Positions 20,068 through 28,820 of a stretch of 38,304 bases of DNA are shown piece by piece. Within the stretch, counting starts at the first letter, position 1. Every line of letters starts with the position of its first letter. The notes under the pieces are model-generated. The model had not been told where the DNA came from. It searched no databases and was given only the letters and a program-made list of their open reading frames with translations. The position numbers and the translations under genes are program-made. The stretch is from Lachnospiraceae bacterium (GTDB lineage Bacteria > Bacillota > Clostridia > Lachnospirales > Lachnospiraceae), in assembly GCA_024687125.1 (NCBI GenBank), contig JAILFA010000023.1, positions 1 to 38,304 of the forward strand, read 5' to 3'.

Positions 20068-20112
20068 CGTCGAGGTGACTGGATTCGAACCAGCGGCCTC
20101 TACGTCCCGAAC
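20068..20112. repeat. attR: 45-bp direct repeat inside tRNA-Pro
   Basis: These bases are identical to 13632-13676 and form the 3' half of the intact tRNA-Pro gene, from the anticodon loop to the discriminator region. Beyond 20112 the sequence continues as the 5' half of the tRNA, whereas beyond 13676 it continues into the element. Confidence 0.5.
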
Positions 20113-20144
20113 GTAGCGCTCTAGCCAAACTGAGCCACACCTCG
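20071..20144 (-). tRNA. tRNA-Pro (anticodon CGG)
   Basis: The 74-nt sequence folds as a full cloverleaf: acceptor CGAGGTG/CACCTCG, D-arm with GGCTCAGTTTGGCTAGAGC, anticodon arm CTACG-TTCGGGA-CGTAG with anticodon CGG (reads CCG codons), and T-arm CTGG-TTCGAAT-CCAG. CCA is not encoded. It is the integration target of the element; the 3' half is supplied by attR, so the gene stays functional. It is transcribed from the promoter at 20232-20260 through a decayed tRNA copy. Confidence 0.5.
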
Positions 20145-20215
20145 TTATCTGACTGTCCTCGATTGCGACTCACTCCGCCCAAACATAGCGTCCAGCCAAA
20201 CTGAGCCACACCTCG
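20145..20215 (-). pseudogene. Decayed second tRNA-Pro copy
   Basis: From 20215 leftward, CGAGGTGTGGCTCAGTTTGG and CT match the first 22 bases of the intact tRNA exactly. One substitution and one deletion follow, then a degenerate anticodon region (GCTATGTTTGGGCG) and no proper T-arm or 3' acceptor strand. It lies between the promoter and the intact gene and will be transcribed with it. It is probably the remnant of a tandem tRNA pair or of an older integration/excision event. Confidence 0.5.
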
Positions 20216-20231
20216 TAACAAAGCAAAGAAT

Positions 20232-20260
20232 ATAATACCGCATGTATCTATGGCTGTCAA
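20232..20260 (-). promoter_or_regulatory. Promoter of the tRNA-Pro unit
   Basis: On the minus strand TTGACA (20255-20260), 17 bases, TATTAT (20232-20237): a near-perfect sigma-A promoter. The start would be about 10 bases before the decayed tRNA copy. It directly follows the terminator of the neighbouring lipoprotein gene. Confidence 0.5.
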
Positions 20261-20261
20261 G

Positions 20262-20302
20262 AAAAAATCACCGGCCCTGCGCGATCACACGCGGGCCGGT
20301 GA
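20262..20302 (-). terminator. Intrinsic terminator of the MCP-lipoprotein unit
   Basis: TCACCGGCCC/GGGCCGGTGA form a perfect 10-bp stem followed by TTTTTT on the minus strand (20262-20267), 56 bases after the lipoprotein stop. Confidence 0.5.
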
Positions 20303-20357
20303 ATATGAGCCTGTACAGTCTTTGCCGCCTTTGCAGTCCTGGCTGCCCTTACCGTCC

Positions 20358-22037
20358 TTACGGCCGATACGGCTCGTAGCCGAAGATGATCTCGCCCTTT
20401 TCGTTGAAATACAGATACATCAGGTATTCCTTCGGGCCGTCGTTGAGATAATCGATGATGTTCATCGCGGTATAGGGATTGTCCTCGCTGGGCTCATACT
20501 GCAGGAAGAACATGGCACCGTCGGCGATCTTATAATCCTTCGTCTTGCCGTCGACATCCTCGATCGAATAATCATTGGTCATATCATCTTCCGTGAGGCC
20601 GTACTTTTTCATGGCCTCCGTGTCATCAGATGAGACCCAGGTGACCTGATCGGCGACCAGGTAGTAGGTGCTGCCATCCTTGCTCGTCTTGCTCCTGACG
20701 ATCGCGAGGATGGACTTGTCCTTGTCGATCTTCCCGTCGGCGTCGCCGCGCATCATTCCGTATTCGTGGTCGGAATGCGCGTACATGCGCATGGGGATGA
20801 CGCCGGACATCAGGAAGCTCGCGGCCTCGCCCCTGAAATATGCATCCTCATCGGAGATCAGCGCGTAGATATAGATGAAATTGTCGATCACCGTGATCTT
20901 GGCATCGTATTCGACGCCGGAATCACTGTCACCCCAGCTCGCATAGAGGCAGGGGACCCCGTCAAGATCATTCATCTTATAGATCGACATCACGTAGAAA
21001 TCCTGATTGGGAGGATAGATATACAGATTTTCTACATTCTTTGCCCCCATATGGCTGATGCAGAGATCCACCAGCTTCTGCTGATCCTTTTCCTCGATCG
21101 TCAGCGCATCCTCGTTTTTGAAGCACGCGTTGTAGATGCTGAATCCCAGTTCCTCGCTGCTGTCGAGGATCTCATAGGTCTGCTCGAGATAACTGTAATC
21201 ATCCTTCTTGTTCTCAAACCCGGGGAGCTTTACACGGTTGCAGAGGACGTTCCTGTTGACCAGAAGGCTCTCCGAATACCAGCCGCATCCGGAGGGGTTA
21301 TACAGTCCATAGAAAGGCATTTCCACGGGGAGAGCGATATCTCCGAGTTCGGCGTCATAGAACTCCCAGTAGACCCAGCTCACATAATCCTCGGGTAACA
21401 GATCCGTAGACATCATCGGCGCATAGATGCAGAGCTTGTCGGTCTCCTCCAGTCCGTAGGCGCCGGTATAGATCCTTCTCTCCCCGTTCTTGATCTCCTC
21501 CGTGCCGGGTTTGACCGCGTATTCCAGCTTCAGGATATCCACTTCATAGGAGTACCAATTTACCTCCCTGAGGTTTCCGAGCGCGCCGGTGAAATCGCAC
21601 CAGCTTACCGTTCCGCCCTTCTCGTAGCCGGGGCCGGTGTCACCCATATCGTAGTCGTAATAGGTGCCCTCAAAGGTTCCGTCCTCGTGGATCCGCATGG
21701 TGGTCTCCCACCCGCCGGCGCCGCTCGTGAAATGGAACTCATAATTGGCTATGTCGGCAAAGACCGCATCCGCGTCAAAAGTCTCTTCCTCGGGCGCTTC
21801 GGGTTCTGTTTCCGGCTCCTCGGGCTTTTCGGGTTCTTCGGGCTCTTCTTCGTCTTTCTTCTTTTTCTTCTTCTTGCTCTTCTTATCCTCTTCGTCTTCG
21901 TCCTCGTCGTCATCCCTGTCCTTTTTGGAGGACTCTTTTCTGCTGCTGCGGTCCGAAGAAGAGTCGCCGCAGGCGGTCACAAGACCGAGTCCGAGGACCA
22001 TGAGCAGTGCGAAGATTCCGATCTTTTTTCTGAGCAT
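20358..22037 (-). CDS. Lipoprotein with highly charged linker, function unknown
   Basis: The 559-residue protein from ATG 22037 begins MLRKKIGIFALLMVLGLGLV with lipobox VTAC, so Cys23 would be lipidated after signal peptidase II. Residues about 25-90 are a low-complexity region of Ser/Asp/Arg, then Glu/Asp and a Lys run, then E/P repeats (EEPEEPEKPEEPETEP), a spacer that holds the folded part away from the membrane or within the wall. The remaining 470 residues are rich in Tyr, Trp and Asp, with motifs such as GTFEGTYYDYDMGD and near-repeated DKITVIDNFIYIYALI-type strands, suggesting beta-sheet domains. I do not recognise a family. It follows the chemoreceptor gene by 46 bases, so they are probably co-transcribed; a link to sensing is speculative. 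Confidence 0.5.
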   Translation of the reverse strand: MLRKKIGIFALLMVLGLGLVTACGDSSSDRSSRKESSKKDRDDDEDEDEEDKKSKKKKKKKDEEEPEEPEKPEEPETEPEAPEEETFDADAVFADIANYEFHFTSGAGGWETTMRIHEDGTFEGTYYDYDMGDTGPGYEKGGTVSWCDFTGALGNLREVNWYSYEVDILKLEYAVKPGTEEIKNGERRIYTGAYGLEETDKLCIYAPMMSTDLLPEDYVSWVYWEFYDAELGDIALPVEMPFYGLYNPSGCGWYSESLLVNRNVLCNRVKLPGFENKKDDYSYLEQTYEILDSSEELGFSIYNACFKNEDALTIEEKDQQKLVDLCISHMGAKNVENLYIYPPNQDFYVMSIYKMNDLDGVPCLYASWGDSDSGVEYDAKITVIDNFIYIYALISDEDAYFRGEAASFLMSGVIPMRMYAHSDHEYGMMRGDADGKIDKDKSILAIVRSKTSKDGSTYYLVADQVTWVSSDDTEAMKKYGLTEDDMTNDYSIEDVDGKTKDYKIADGAMFFLQYEPSEDNPYTAMNIIDYLNDGPKEYLMYLYFNEKGEIIFGYEPYRP

Positions 22038-22083
22038 TCTGTTTCCCCCGTAAAGCAATTCCTGTCATGCGCTGAACTTCCCG

Positions 22084-24075
22084 TCAAACGTTGAACTTGC
22101 CGATCGTCTGCTGGAGCTCATCGAGACCGCCCAGGACGTGGCGGGTCTCCTCGGCCACGGATTCGCTGGACTGCGTGATCGCCTGCAGATTATTGTTGAT
22201 CTCCTGCACCGCCTGGCTGAGCTGTTCCTGTGTCTGGTCGATCGTTTCGATCTCATCGTTGATGCTCGACATGGAAGCGGAAAGCTCCTTGGCATTCTGA
22301 TTGAGCGTATCGCTGACCTCGCCGTAGAAACCGGCATCGGATTCATAGCTCTGCGCCAGCTTCTCCATGTTCTCGTAGTCGCCGAGAACGACCTCGTTGA
22401 GGAATTTCAGGATCGCGTTGCTCTCATCGGAGAGTGCCTTGACACTGTCTGTCACCTTCTGCGTCAGCGCGTTGACCTTGTCGATCTCGCTCTTGGTCGT
22501 ATTTGCGAGGCTGTTGATCTCATCCGCGACCACAGCGAAGCCCTTGCCGGCCTCACCCGCTCTCGCCGCCTCGATGGAAGCATTCAGCGCCAGCAGGTTT
22601 GTCTGGTTCGCGATGCCGCTGATCGCGTTGGACACGTTGACGATCTCATCGATGACACGTGCCTCCTCGATCGCCGCGGAAAGCCTCTGCTGGGACTCGC
22701 CCGTTACCGCGACCGCGTGATCCTTGTTCCTCAGGACCTCGGGAACCATCGAATGAACCCGGTCGATGATCTCTTTGGTGCGGACGTTCATATCCTCCGT
22801 CTGCTGCATCAGATCTTCTACCGTCTGATTGACCAGCGTACTGGTCTCATTGATACTGCGGATACTCTCTGTCTGCATATCCACGTTGGCACCGGTCTCC
22901 TCCATCGTGGCGCTGATGATGGAGATATTGCCGTTGATATCGTCGATCTTGCCGTTGGTATCAGCCATCTTGCTCTGGATCACGTCGGATTCGCTGCGCG
23001 TCTTCTGGATCGTATCGATGAAGCGGTCCTCCAGTTCGCTGATCAGATAGTTGATCTCTTCGACCTCATTTGCGGAAGCTTTGACATTGTTCTCGCCGAT
23101 GATCTTTTCCCGGACAAAGCTCTTCATCTGCTCCATCGGGGCAAGCAGGCGGCGGATCAGCCAGAGCATGATCGCGATCGCGGCCGCCAGGGATACGATC
23201 GCGATGATCACTGTCGTGATGATCATGCGGTTTCTTGTCGCGTTGACAACAGAGGAAGGGATCGCGATGCCCAGCACCCAGTCACTTTTGGTGATCGCAG
23301 CGGTCGCGAAATAGTTCTTCTCACCGTCGTAATCCTTGAGCTGCGGCGTACCGCTGCCGGGGGAGCTTATCAGGGAAGACAGTCCGCTCATCTTGGAGGT
23401 GACGGCAACCGCCGTATCCTCGCCGGGTTCAAACGTCTTGTCGGGGTGGATCACGTAATTTCCGCTGGCGTCCGCCAGAAAGCCGTACTGGCCTCCGGTG
23501 GTCGGGATACTGGTCATGACGGAATTGATCGTATCCAGCGTCACATCGGCTCCGACAACAGCGATCAGCTGGCCGTCATGATAGATCGGCGTCGCGATCG
23601 TGATGCACATGCCGCCGATCAGAACATCCATGTAGGGATCGGTGACGATGGTCTTCTTTGCTTCCTTGGCGGCCTTGTACCAGCCGCGTGCGGTCGGATC
23701 ATAGCCTTCCGGCGTTGTAGCTTCCGTATCGGACTGTGCGAAGTCCTTGCCCTCCGTACCGATGTACATATTGAGAAGCTCCTTGCGGTCTGATGCCTGC
23801 GCGCGCACGATCAGGACCAGATCGTCAAACAAAGGTGTCGCTGTGCCGAGTTCCTCGACATCCTTGGCAACGCCTTCCGTCAGCGTCCGTTCTCCTTCGA
23901 ACCAGGTGTCGATCATGCCGGCATACTTATCGGCCTCCACCTGCAGCTTTTCCGTCTGCTGCGTCGTGAGGTTGCTGCCTGCGACCGCCACGCTGATGCC
24001 GTTGGAGATCAGCAGCGTGAGGACGACGATCAGGATGACTGTGATAGTGATCTTTGCGTTGATTGTCTTTCCCAT
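22084..24075 (-). CDS. Methyl-accepting chemotaxis protein with dCache sensor
   Basis: The 663-residue receptor has TM1 (about 9-32), an extracellular dCache domain (about 35-280), TM2 (284-308), a short connector and a long cytoplasmic signalling domain with the hairpin tip [20 protein letters not shown] ... [11 protein letters not shown] (488-520) that contacts CheA/CheW. In the sensor, R130, W132, Y133, Y148, D150 (DPYMD) and D177 fit the amino-acid-binding dCache_1 motif, so an amino acid ligand is likely. A classical HAMP domain is not clear between TM2 and the signalling part. The GGAGG site is 10 bases from the ATG. The gene has its own promoter (24136-24164) and a hairpin in its leader. 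No other chemotaxis or flagellar genes are in the window. Confidence 0.5.
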   Translation of the reverse strand: MGKTINAKITITVILIVVLTLLISNGISVAVAGSNLTTQQTEKLQVEADKYAGMIDTWFEGERTLTEGVAKDVEELGTATPLFDDLVLIVRAQASDRKELLNMYIGTEGKDFAQSDTEATTPEGYDPTARGWYKAAKEAKKTIVTDPYMDVLIGGMCITIATPIYHDGQLIAVVGADVTLDTINSVMTSIPTTGGQYGFLADASGNYVIHPDKTFEPGEDTAVAVTSKMSGLSSLISSPGSGTPQLKDYDGEKNYFATAAITKSDWVLGIAIPSSVVNATRNRMIITTVIIAIVSLAAAIAIMLWLIRRLLAPMEQMKSFVREKIIGENNVKASANEVEEINYLISELEDRFIDTIQKTRSESDVIQSKMADTNGKIDDINGNISIISATMEETGANVDMQTESIRSINETSTLVNQTVEDLMQQTEDMNVRTKEIIDRVHSMVPEVLRNKDHAVAVTGESQQRLSAAIEEARVIDEIVNVSNAISGIANQTNLLALNASIEAARAGEAGKGFAVVADEINSLANTTKSEIDKVNALTQKVTDSVKALSDESNAILKFLNEVVLGDYENMEKLAQSYESDAGFYGEVSDTLNQNAKELSASMSSINDEIETIDQTQEQLSQAVQEINNNLQAITQSSESVAEETRHVLGGLDELQQTIGKFNV

Positions 24076-24097
24076 TTCTTTTCTTCCTCCCTGAAAA

Positions 24098-24132
24098 ATA
24101 AAAAACCGGGCCGTCCTCGTCCGGACGACCCG
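24098..24132 (-). terminator. Terminator of the GH53 operon, also in the MCP leader
   Basis: CGGGTCGTCC/GGACGGCCCG form a 10-bp stem (one G-U) with a six-base loop, followed by GTTTTTTATTTTT on the minus strand. It lies 48 bases after the GH53 gene, but also just downstream of the predicted MCP promoter, so the MCP transcript starts with this hairpin. Confidence 0.5.
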
Positions 24133-24135
24133 AAT

Positions 24136-24164
24136 ATTTTACCACTAAGCACCGATAATGTCTA
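24136..24164 (-). promoter_or_regulatory. Promoter of the chemoreceptor gene
   Basis: On the minus strand TAGACA (24159-24164), 17 bases, TAAAAT (24136-24141). Its predicted start is near 24129, at the foot of the terminator hairpin 24098-24132. Confidence 0.5.
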
Positions 24165-24180
24165 TGCTATTCTGCGCAGA

Positions 24181-27093
24181 TCAGCCGTGTTCCGCGAGAT
24201 ACCGGTCAAAGATCTCATCGATGACATCTAGGTGGACAAGGGACAGTTTTTCCTCCTTAAGACACTTGGTCAGATCATATTTCAGCAGCTCGCGGTATCT
24301 CTCCACCTCTTCCGCCGGCATGCCGTCGTAGAAGACATTTTTCACATAGAGCTCTCCGATGTATTCATAGATCTTTTCAAAATCATCCCGGACGCCGTAG
24401 CAGCTGTTCCGCGTATCCTCGTAATACGCCGCCGACTGCGCCTCGATGAGTTCAAAAAGATCACGGGTGGAAAGCTCCATATCAGCATTCTGTCTGTCCA
24501 CAAACTCTTCAAGGAGCCTGACATCCATCATCACCAGGTCCCGGGGATCAAAGCCGGGCGTGGCTTCCAGGATCACCCGCAGGACATTGCCGGCCAGCGG
24601 GATTCCCAGATCCTCAATCTCATATCGATCCCGGAACGGATAGGTCGTCACGATGACATTGCAGGCTTCTCTGATATAGAATCCGTAGCCGTCTCTCATC
24701 ACATCGCAGTACAGGTATTTGCCGCTCTTCGTCTGCGTTTTATTGAATCTGCACATATTGAGCGAGTGCCCAAATTCATGGCGCAGGACGATCATGTCGT
24801 GATTTCCCTCCTGCGGATCCATATCATGGGAGACATCGAGATACGGTTGTATCACGGGGATCGAAAACATCGCTTCCGCGCCGGACACCGGAGTGGCAAA
24901 AGTGTCCATATCCTCGATATAGCGCACCTCCATGTTCCTGATATTATAATCAAAGACTCTCATGTCGATCCCGGGATAGGTATGCATGATCGTCTGGGCA
25001 AATTCCGCTGCGATCGACTTGAATTTCTCCGGCAGCTCGGAGCTCTGGATATCACTGAGGAGCTGTTCCTCGCTCGGATTGTCCGCGGAATCGAATTTGT
25101 CGAGTGCGATCGTGTTGTAGATCTGGACGTTCAGTTCGTTCTTTTCATGATAATACGAATCCAGTACCGTACGATCTCCGGGGGCATATTCCGGGATCTG
25201 ATAGCCGTGCGACAGATCAATCACGGGAGTACCGACAGGGTTCTCCGCTTCCGTCTCCTGATCACCAGTCCCGGCGGACTCGGTATCCATGGCGAGCACC
25301 ACGTCGTCAATGGTGCCCCATCCACCGGGCGCGCACTTTACGGATACACCGACCGAGATCTCATCGCCGGCATTCGCGGTAAAGCGCACTACAGGCTCTT
25401 TCCAGTTGACCCAGCCGGTGAGCTTCACCGGATCGGAGCCGGCCTCTTTGCCGTTCACGAGGACAAAGAACCGGATATCCGCATCATTCCCCACATCACC
25501 GCCCTGCATGAAAGCGCTTGCGACATAGGGGCCGCCCGCGGGCGCGCTGACGGTCTGCTTCATCGTAAACTCCACAGCTTTGTCGCTCCAGAAATGGAAC
25601 GCGTTCTCGCCGCTCTTGGCATCCGCCTCCTTGGTCAGGCGGTCCGTCGGATCCTTTCCACCCTCATAGGAGACCTCCCACATGGAGATGTCTTCCTCCT
25701 CAAATCCGGCATTCTTAAGGAGCGTCTCCGCCTCAGCGGGCGCCGCTGCAGCCGACGGATCCTTGCAGTAACCGCTCATCGGGTCCGCGCTGCTCTGCGT
25801 CCCGGTAAAGATCCCCCGAAAGACATCCAGGGACGAAAGGGCCTTGCCCGAAAAGTCAAAGAACGCCTGATTCTCCCAGGAGGAGCCGCCGTAGTATTTC
25901 CCGGCATCCCCCGGGTCATAGGCACCCGCATAGCTGGAGGCCCAGCCGGAACCTTTTTCTTCCCAGAGCTTCTGCTTGGCCTCTTTGGAATCGCCGGGGA
26001 CCGGGATCCAGGCGCCCTCCCAGTAGCACATGCCGATCGCCCCGCCGTCGGACGCCGCTGCTGCCACATCCCGTACGGCCTGCGTCTGTCCCTGTACGCT
26101 CACATAGTAGTTGCCGAGCTCGGCCGTTTCCCCGGCACTGTTCCCGGAGAAATCTCCGTCCTCGGTCGTATAGGGAAAAGCGGTCTCCAGGACCATGACA
26201 TCCTTGCCGGTGTCCTCTCTGGTCTGCGTCAGGACTTTGGACAGATTTGCCAGTGAACCGTGCCAGTACGGATAATAGCTCACGCCGAAGATATCGTAGT
26301 CAAGCCCGCCGTCTTTCAGCCAGGTCGCCTTGCGCGAGATGAACGCCGCGTCATCGATCTGCGTGAAATGTACGGCGATCCGGATCGTCTTTCCCTGCTC
26401 CGCCGCTGTCTCCCGTACCGCCTCGGATGCGCGTTTTAAGATCTTCAGGATCGCCGGTTCCTGTGTCTCTCCGGCCATTCCGTAGTTGATCTCGTTTCCG
26501 AGCTGTACGATCGTCACATCCGCACCGGCCGACAGGATCTTCGTGAGACTTTCTTTCGTGTAGGTGTAGGCTGATTCCGCCTTTTCATCGGCAGTCATGC
26601 CTTCCCAGGCCTTGGGCGCCATCTGTTTTTTCGGATCCGCCCAGAAATCGGAAAAGTGAAAGTCGATCATCGTCTGCATGCCGCTGTCCGCGGCACGTTT
26701 TCCGATCACAGCCGCCTTGTCGGCGTCGCAGTTGCCGCCGCCGTAGCCGTGCCCATCCTTGTCATAGGGATCGTTCCATACACGGACGCGGACCATTCTG
26801 ATCCCGGAATCCGCGAGGAGCCCGAACAGATCACGCTCCGTGCCGTCATGATCGCGGTACACCACACCGCTCTCTTCCTCGGCGATGACGGAAGAGATAT
26901 CCATCGCGGTGATAAATTCAGACGTGATTCCCGGCACCGCCTCGATATAGACATCGGACGAAAACACGGATCCGGGGGACATGTTTTCGGTGGATACACT
27001 TTCGGAAGACGTGTTCCCGCAGGCGGTGAGAAGGAGGATCGCGGCTGTAACACCGGCCAGGATGTTTCTGAGATGTTTCCTGAGATTCTTCAT
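24181..27093 (-). CDS. Lipoprotein fusion: GH53 endo-beta-1,4-galactanase, CBM-like domain and HExxH domain
   Basis: The 970-residue protein from ATG 27093 starts MKNLRKHLRNILAGVTAAIL with lipobox LTAC (Cys25), so it is an anchored surface lipoprotein. Residues about 53-430 are glycoside hydrolase family 53: IRMVRVRVWNDPYD, DFHFSDFWADP, the acid/base Glu201 in QLGNEINYG and the nucleophile Glu303 in VMVLETAFPYT. GH53 enzymes cut beta-1,4-galactan of pectin. Residues about 458-605 form a jelly-roll carbohydrate-binding-like module (NAGFEEEDISMWEVSYEGG, WGTIDDVVL). After an acidic linker, residues about 628-970 contain HEFGH (772-776) with Glu809 (REACN) at a spacing that would suit a third zinc ligand, so a zinc metallopeptidase-like fold is likely. 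A longer frame starting at 27162 would overlap the Mur gene and lacks a signal peptide at its start. Confidence 0.5.
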   Translation of the reverse strand: MKNLRKHLRNILAGVTAAILLLTACGNTSSESVSTENMSPGSVFSSDVYIEAVPGITSEFITAMDISSVIAEEESGVVYRDHDGTERDLFGLLADSGIRMVRVRVWNDPYDKDGHGYGGGNCDADKAAVIGKRAADSGMQTMIDFHFSDFWADPKKQMAPKAWEGMTADEKAESAYTYTKESLTKILSAGADVTIVQLGNEINYGMAGETQEPAILKILKRASEAVRETAAEQGKTIRIAVHFTQIDDAAFISRKATWLKDGGLDYDIFGVSYYPYWHGSLANLSKVLTQTREDTGKDVMVLETAFPYTTEDGDFSGNSAGETAELGNYYVSVQGQTQAVRDVAAAASDGGAIGMCYWEGAWIPVPGDSKEAKQKLWEEKGSGWASSYAGAYDPGDAGKYYGGSSWENQAFFDFSGKALSSLDVFRGIFTGTQSSADPMSGYCKDPSAAAAPAEAETLLKNAGFEEEDISMWEVSYEGGKDPTDRLTKEADAKSGENAFHFWSDKAVEFTMKQTVSAPAGGPYVASAFMQGGDVGNDADIRFFVLVNGKEAGSDPVKLTGWVNWKEPVVRFTANAGDEISVGVSVKCAPGGWGTIDDVVLAMDTESAGTGDQETEAENPVGTPVIDLSHGYQIPEYAPGDRTVLDSYYHEKNELNVQIYNTIALDKFDSADNPSEEQLLSDIQSSELPEKFKSIAAEFAQTIMHTYPGIDMRVFDYNIRNMEVRYIEDMDTFATPVSGAEAMFSIPVIQPYLDVSHDMDPQEGNHDMIVLRHEFGHSLNMCRFNKTQTKSGKYLYCDVMRDGYGFYIREACNVIVTTYPFRDRYEIEDLGIPLAGNVLRVILEATPGFDPRDLVMMDVRLLEEFVDRQNADMELSTRDLFELIEAQSAAYYEDTRNSCYGVRDDFEKIYEYIGELYVKNVFYDGMPAEEVERYRELLKYDLTKCLKEEKLSLVHLDVIDEIFDRYLAEHG

Positions 27094-27158
27094 ATCTGTA
27101 CCTGCCCTTTCAGGAAAGTCCGCACGATTTCCCGGCGATACCGGGCATCGGCGCGCAC

Positions 27159-28814
27159 TCAATAGTCATCCGGCAGATCGTTCTCCAGCAGCACGACGCG
27201 CGGCCGCCCGGGAAGGTATGCCGTCATGCGGTTCATCGCTTCGGCGAGCGTCGCGCAGGCATGAAGCTTTTCCTCCGGGAAACCGGCTTCCTTCGCTCCG
27301 CGGGCGATCGCCGCTGCATTCGTCTTTCCGACCGTCAGGATCAGATCGCAGACCGCGGCGGCCTGCGTACCGAACGCGGCGTTGTATTCCTCCTGCTTCT
27401 CGCCCAGCTCGACCATCCCGGGAGTCACGAGGATCTTTACAAAATCCCCGGAAAAAGCGCCAACCGCGTCGATCGCGGCTTTCGCTCCGGCGGGATTGGA
27501 ATTGTAGGCGTCATCCAGCAGGACCCCGTACGGCACGCGCTTCATCTCCAGACGGTGCTCCGCGGGAGCAAGGCGCCTTGCCGCCATCCTGATCTTTGCC
27601 GCCGGCACCTGAAAGCACAGCGCAACGGCGATCGCGCCGAGCACATTGATCACATTGTGCTCGCCGACCAGCGGGATCGTTACGGTCAGATCCCCGCTCT
27701 CTCCGGCACGTTCCGCCATCTGACCGGAGAGCAGCACGCGGAAGGTCGTCCCGGTCTCATCCACGGACACGATCTCGCCGCGGACATCATTGCCGGCGCC
27801 CAGTCCGTAGGTGACGGCTCCGGGGTTCTTAAGATTCGCGCGGATATTCGCGTCATCGCCGTTCACAAACGACAGATGCTCCTTTTCCGGGCTGCCCGCG
27901 GCGTCCGCGGCCACAGCGTCGAGCAGCTCAAACTTGGTCCGGATGATGTTCTCCCGTGTGTGGAATGTCTCCAGATGCTGGTCGCCGATCGCCGTCAGGA
28001 TCCCGTCCTGCGGGTGCACGATATCGCAGATCTCTTTGATGTCGCCCACATGGCGGGCGCCCATCTCGCAGACAAAGATCTCATGGGTGGGAAGCAGATG
28101 CTCGCGGATCGTCCGCACGACCCCCATCGGCGTATTGAAGCTCCCGGGTGTCATGAGCACCGAATATTTCTCGGACAGGAGCGCCGTGACATAGTGCTTG
28201 ACGCTGGTCTTGCCGAAGCTCCCGGTGATCCCGAGGATCCTGAGTCCCGGATGTTCGCGGATCATCCGCACGGCGTCATTGATGTACCAGCGCTGGATGG
28301 CTTTTTCTACAGGGAGCATAAGGAGCGCCGCAAGCGACGCGCTTAAGGGGTGCAGCGCAAGGCAGATCCCCAGCGCGATGAGCAGGACGCCCTGCAGATC
28401 GCTGACAGAGGACAGCCCTGTAAGCGGCAGAAAGAGCACGCACAGGACAAACGTCAGCGCCGTCAGCAGGACAAGCGCCAGGATCAGGCGTTTGACGCGC
28501 GCCGTGACGACAAACTTCTTCTTGGCTTTCCGCGGGAAAAAGACGATCAGGCTCAGGACCGCCGGGATCCCGATGATCCAGCTGTCCACCACGCCTCTGG
28601 CGATGAGCAGAAAAAAGACAACGCCGGCGGCGCACAGAGCAGGCGCCAGGACCGTGAGCGGATGTGTCCGAAGCACGCGGTAATACCCCTGCTGCTGATA
28701 CGAAGAGAGCTGCAGCATGTGAAGATCGTATCGGAAGGCCAGGAGCAGCGCCGCCGCCCAGACCAGCATGACAAAGACAAACAGGATATTCAGAAGAGTT
28801 CCGCTCATAGACAA
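27159..28814 (-). CDS. MurF-like ligase with polytopic membrane N-terminus
   Basis: The 551-residue protein has an N-terminal membrane part (about 1-170) with four or five hydrophobic segments (for instance 8-27, 53-72, 78-94, 109-130, 141-166). A Mur ligase follows: P-loop GITGSFGKTS (195-204), GSFNTPMGVVRTIREHLL, EMGARHVGDI, IGDQHLETFHTRENI, the middle/C-domain block LVGEHNVINVLGAIAVAL and the MurF signature LLDDAYNSNPAGAKAAID. MurF adds D-Ala-D-Ala to the UDP-MurNAc-tripeptide; this membrane form may instead modify lipid-linked precursors or another acceptor. It begins 6 bases after the alpha/beta hydrolase gene, an association that suggests a shared pathway. The downstream GH53 start lies 66 bases after its stop. 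A separate standard murF is expected elsewhere in the genome. Confidence 0.5.
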   Translation of the reverse strand: MSMSGTLLNILFVFVMLVWAAALLLAFRYDLHMLQLSSYQQQGYYRVLRTHPLTVLAPALCAAGVVFFLLIARGVVDSWIIGIPAVLSLIVFFPRKAKKKFVVTARVKRLILALVLLTALTFVLCVLFLPLTGLSSVSDLQGVLLIALGICLALHPLSASLAALLMLPVEKAIQRWYINDAVRMIREHPGLRILGITGSFGKTSVKHYVTALLSEKYSVLMTPGSFNTPMGVVRTIREHLLPTHEIFVCEMGARHVGDIKEICDIVHPQDGILTAIGDQHLETFHTRENIIRTKFELLDAVAADAAGSPEKEHLSFVNGDDANIRANLKNPGAVTYGLGAGNDVRGEIVSVDETGTTFRVLLSGQMAERAGESGDLTVTIPLVGEHNVINVLGAIAVALCFQVPAAKIRMAARRLAPAEHRLEMKRVPYGVLLDDAYNSNPAGAKAAIDAVGAFSGDFVKILVTPGMVELGEKQEEYNAAFGTQAAAVCDLILTVGKTNAAAIARGAKEAGFPEEKLHACATLAEAMNRMTAYLPGRPRVVLLENDLPDDY

Positions 28815-28820
28815 TCCCCC

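Larger units (their letters stand above)
13632..20112. mobile_element. 6.4-kb integrative element in tRNA-Pro(CGG)
   Basis: The element is bounded by the 45-bp att repeats, and one tRNA gene (at the right end) is intact. It encodes a tyrosine integrase next to attL, an unknown protein, an XRE repressor, five tightly overlapping small genes, an iteron-like repeat array, a small DNA-binding-type protein and a serine recombinase. CGGTAGGCA arm-type repeats lie near both ends. It has no capsid, packaging, relaxase or conjugation genes, so it is either a satellite-type or mobilised-in-trans element, or a reduced integrative element. Cargo function is not evident. Confidence 0.5.
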
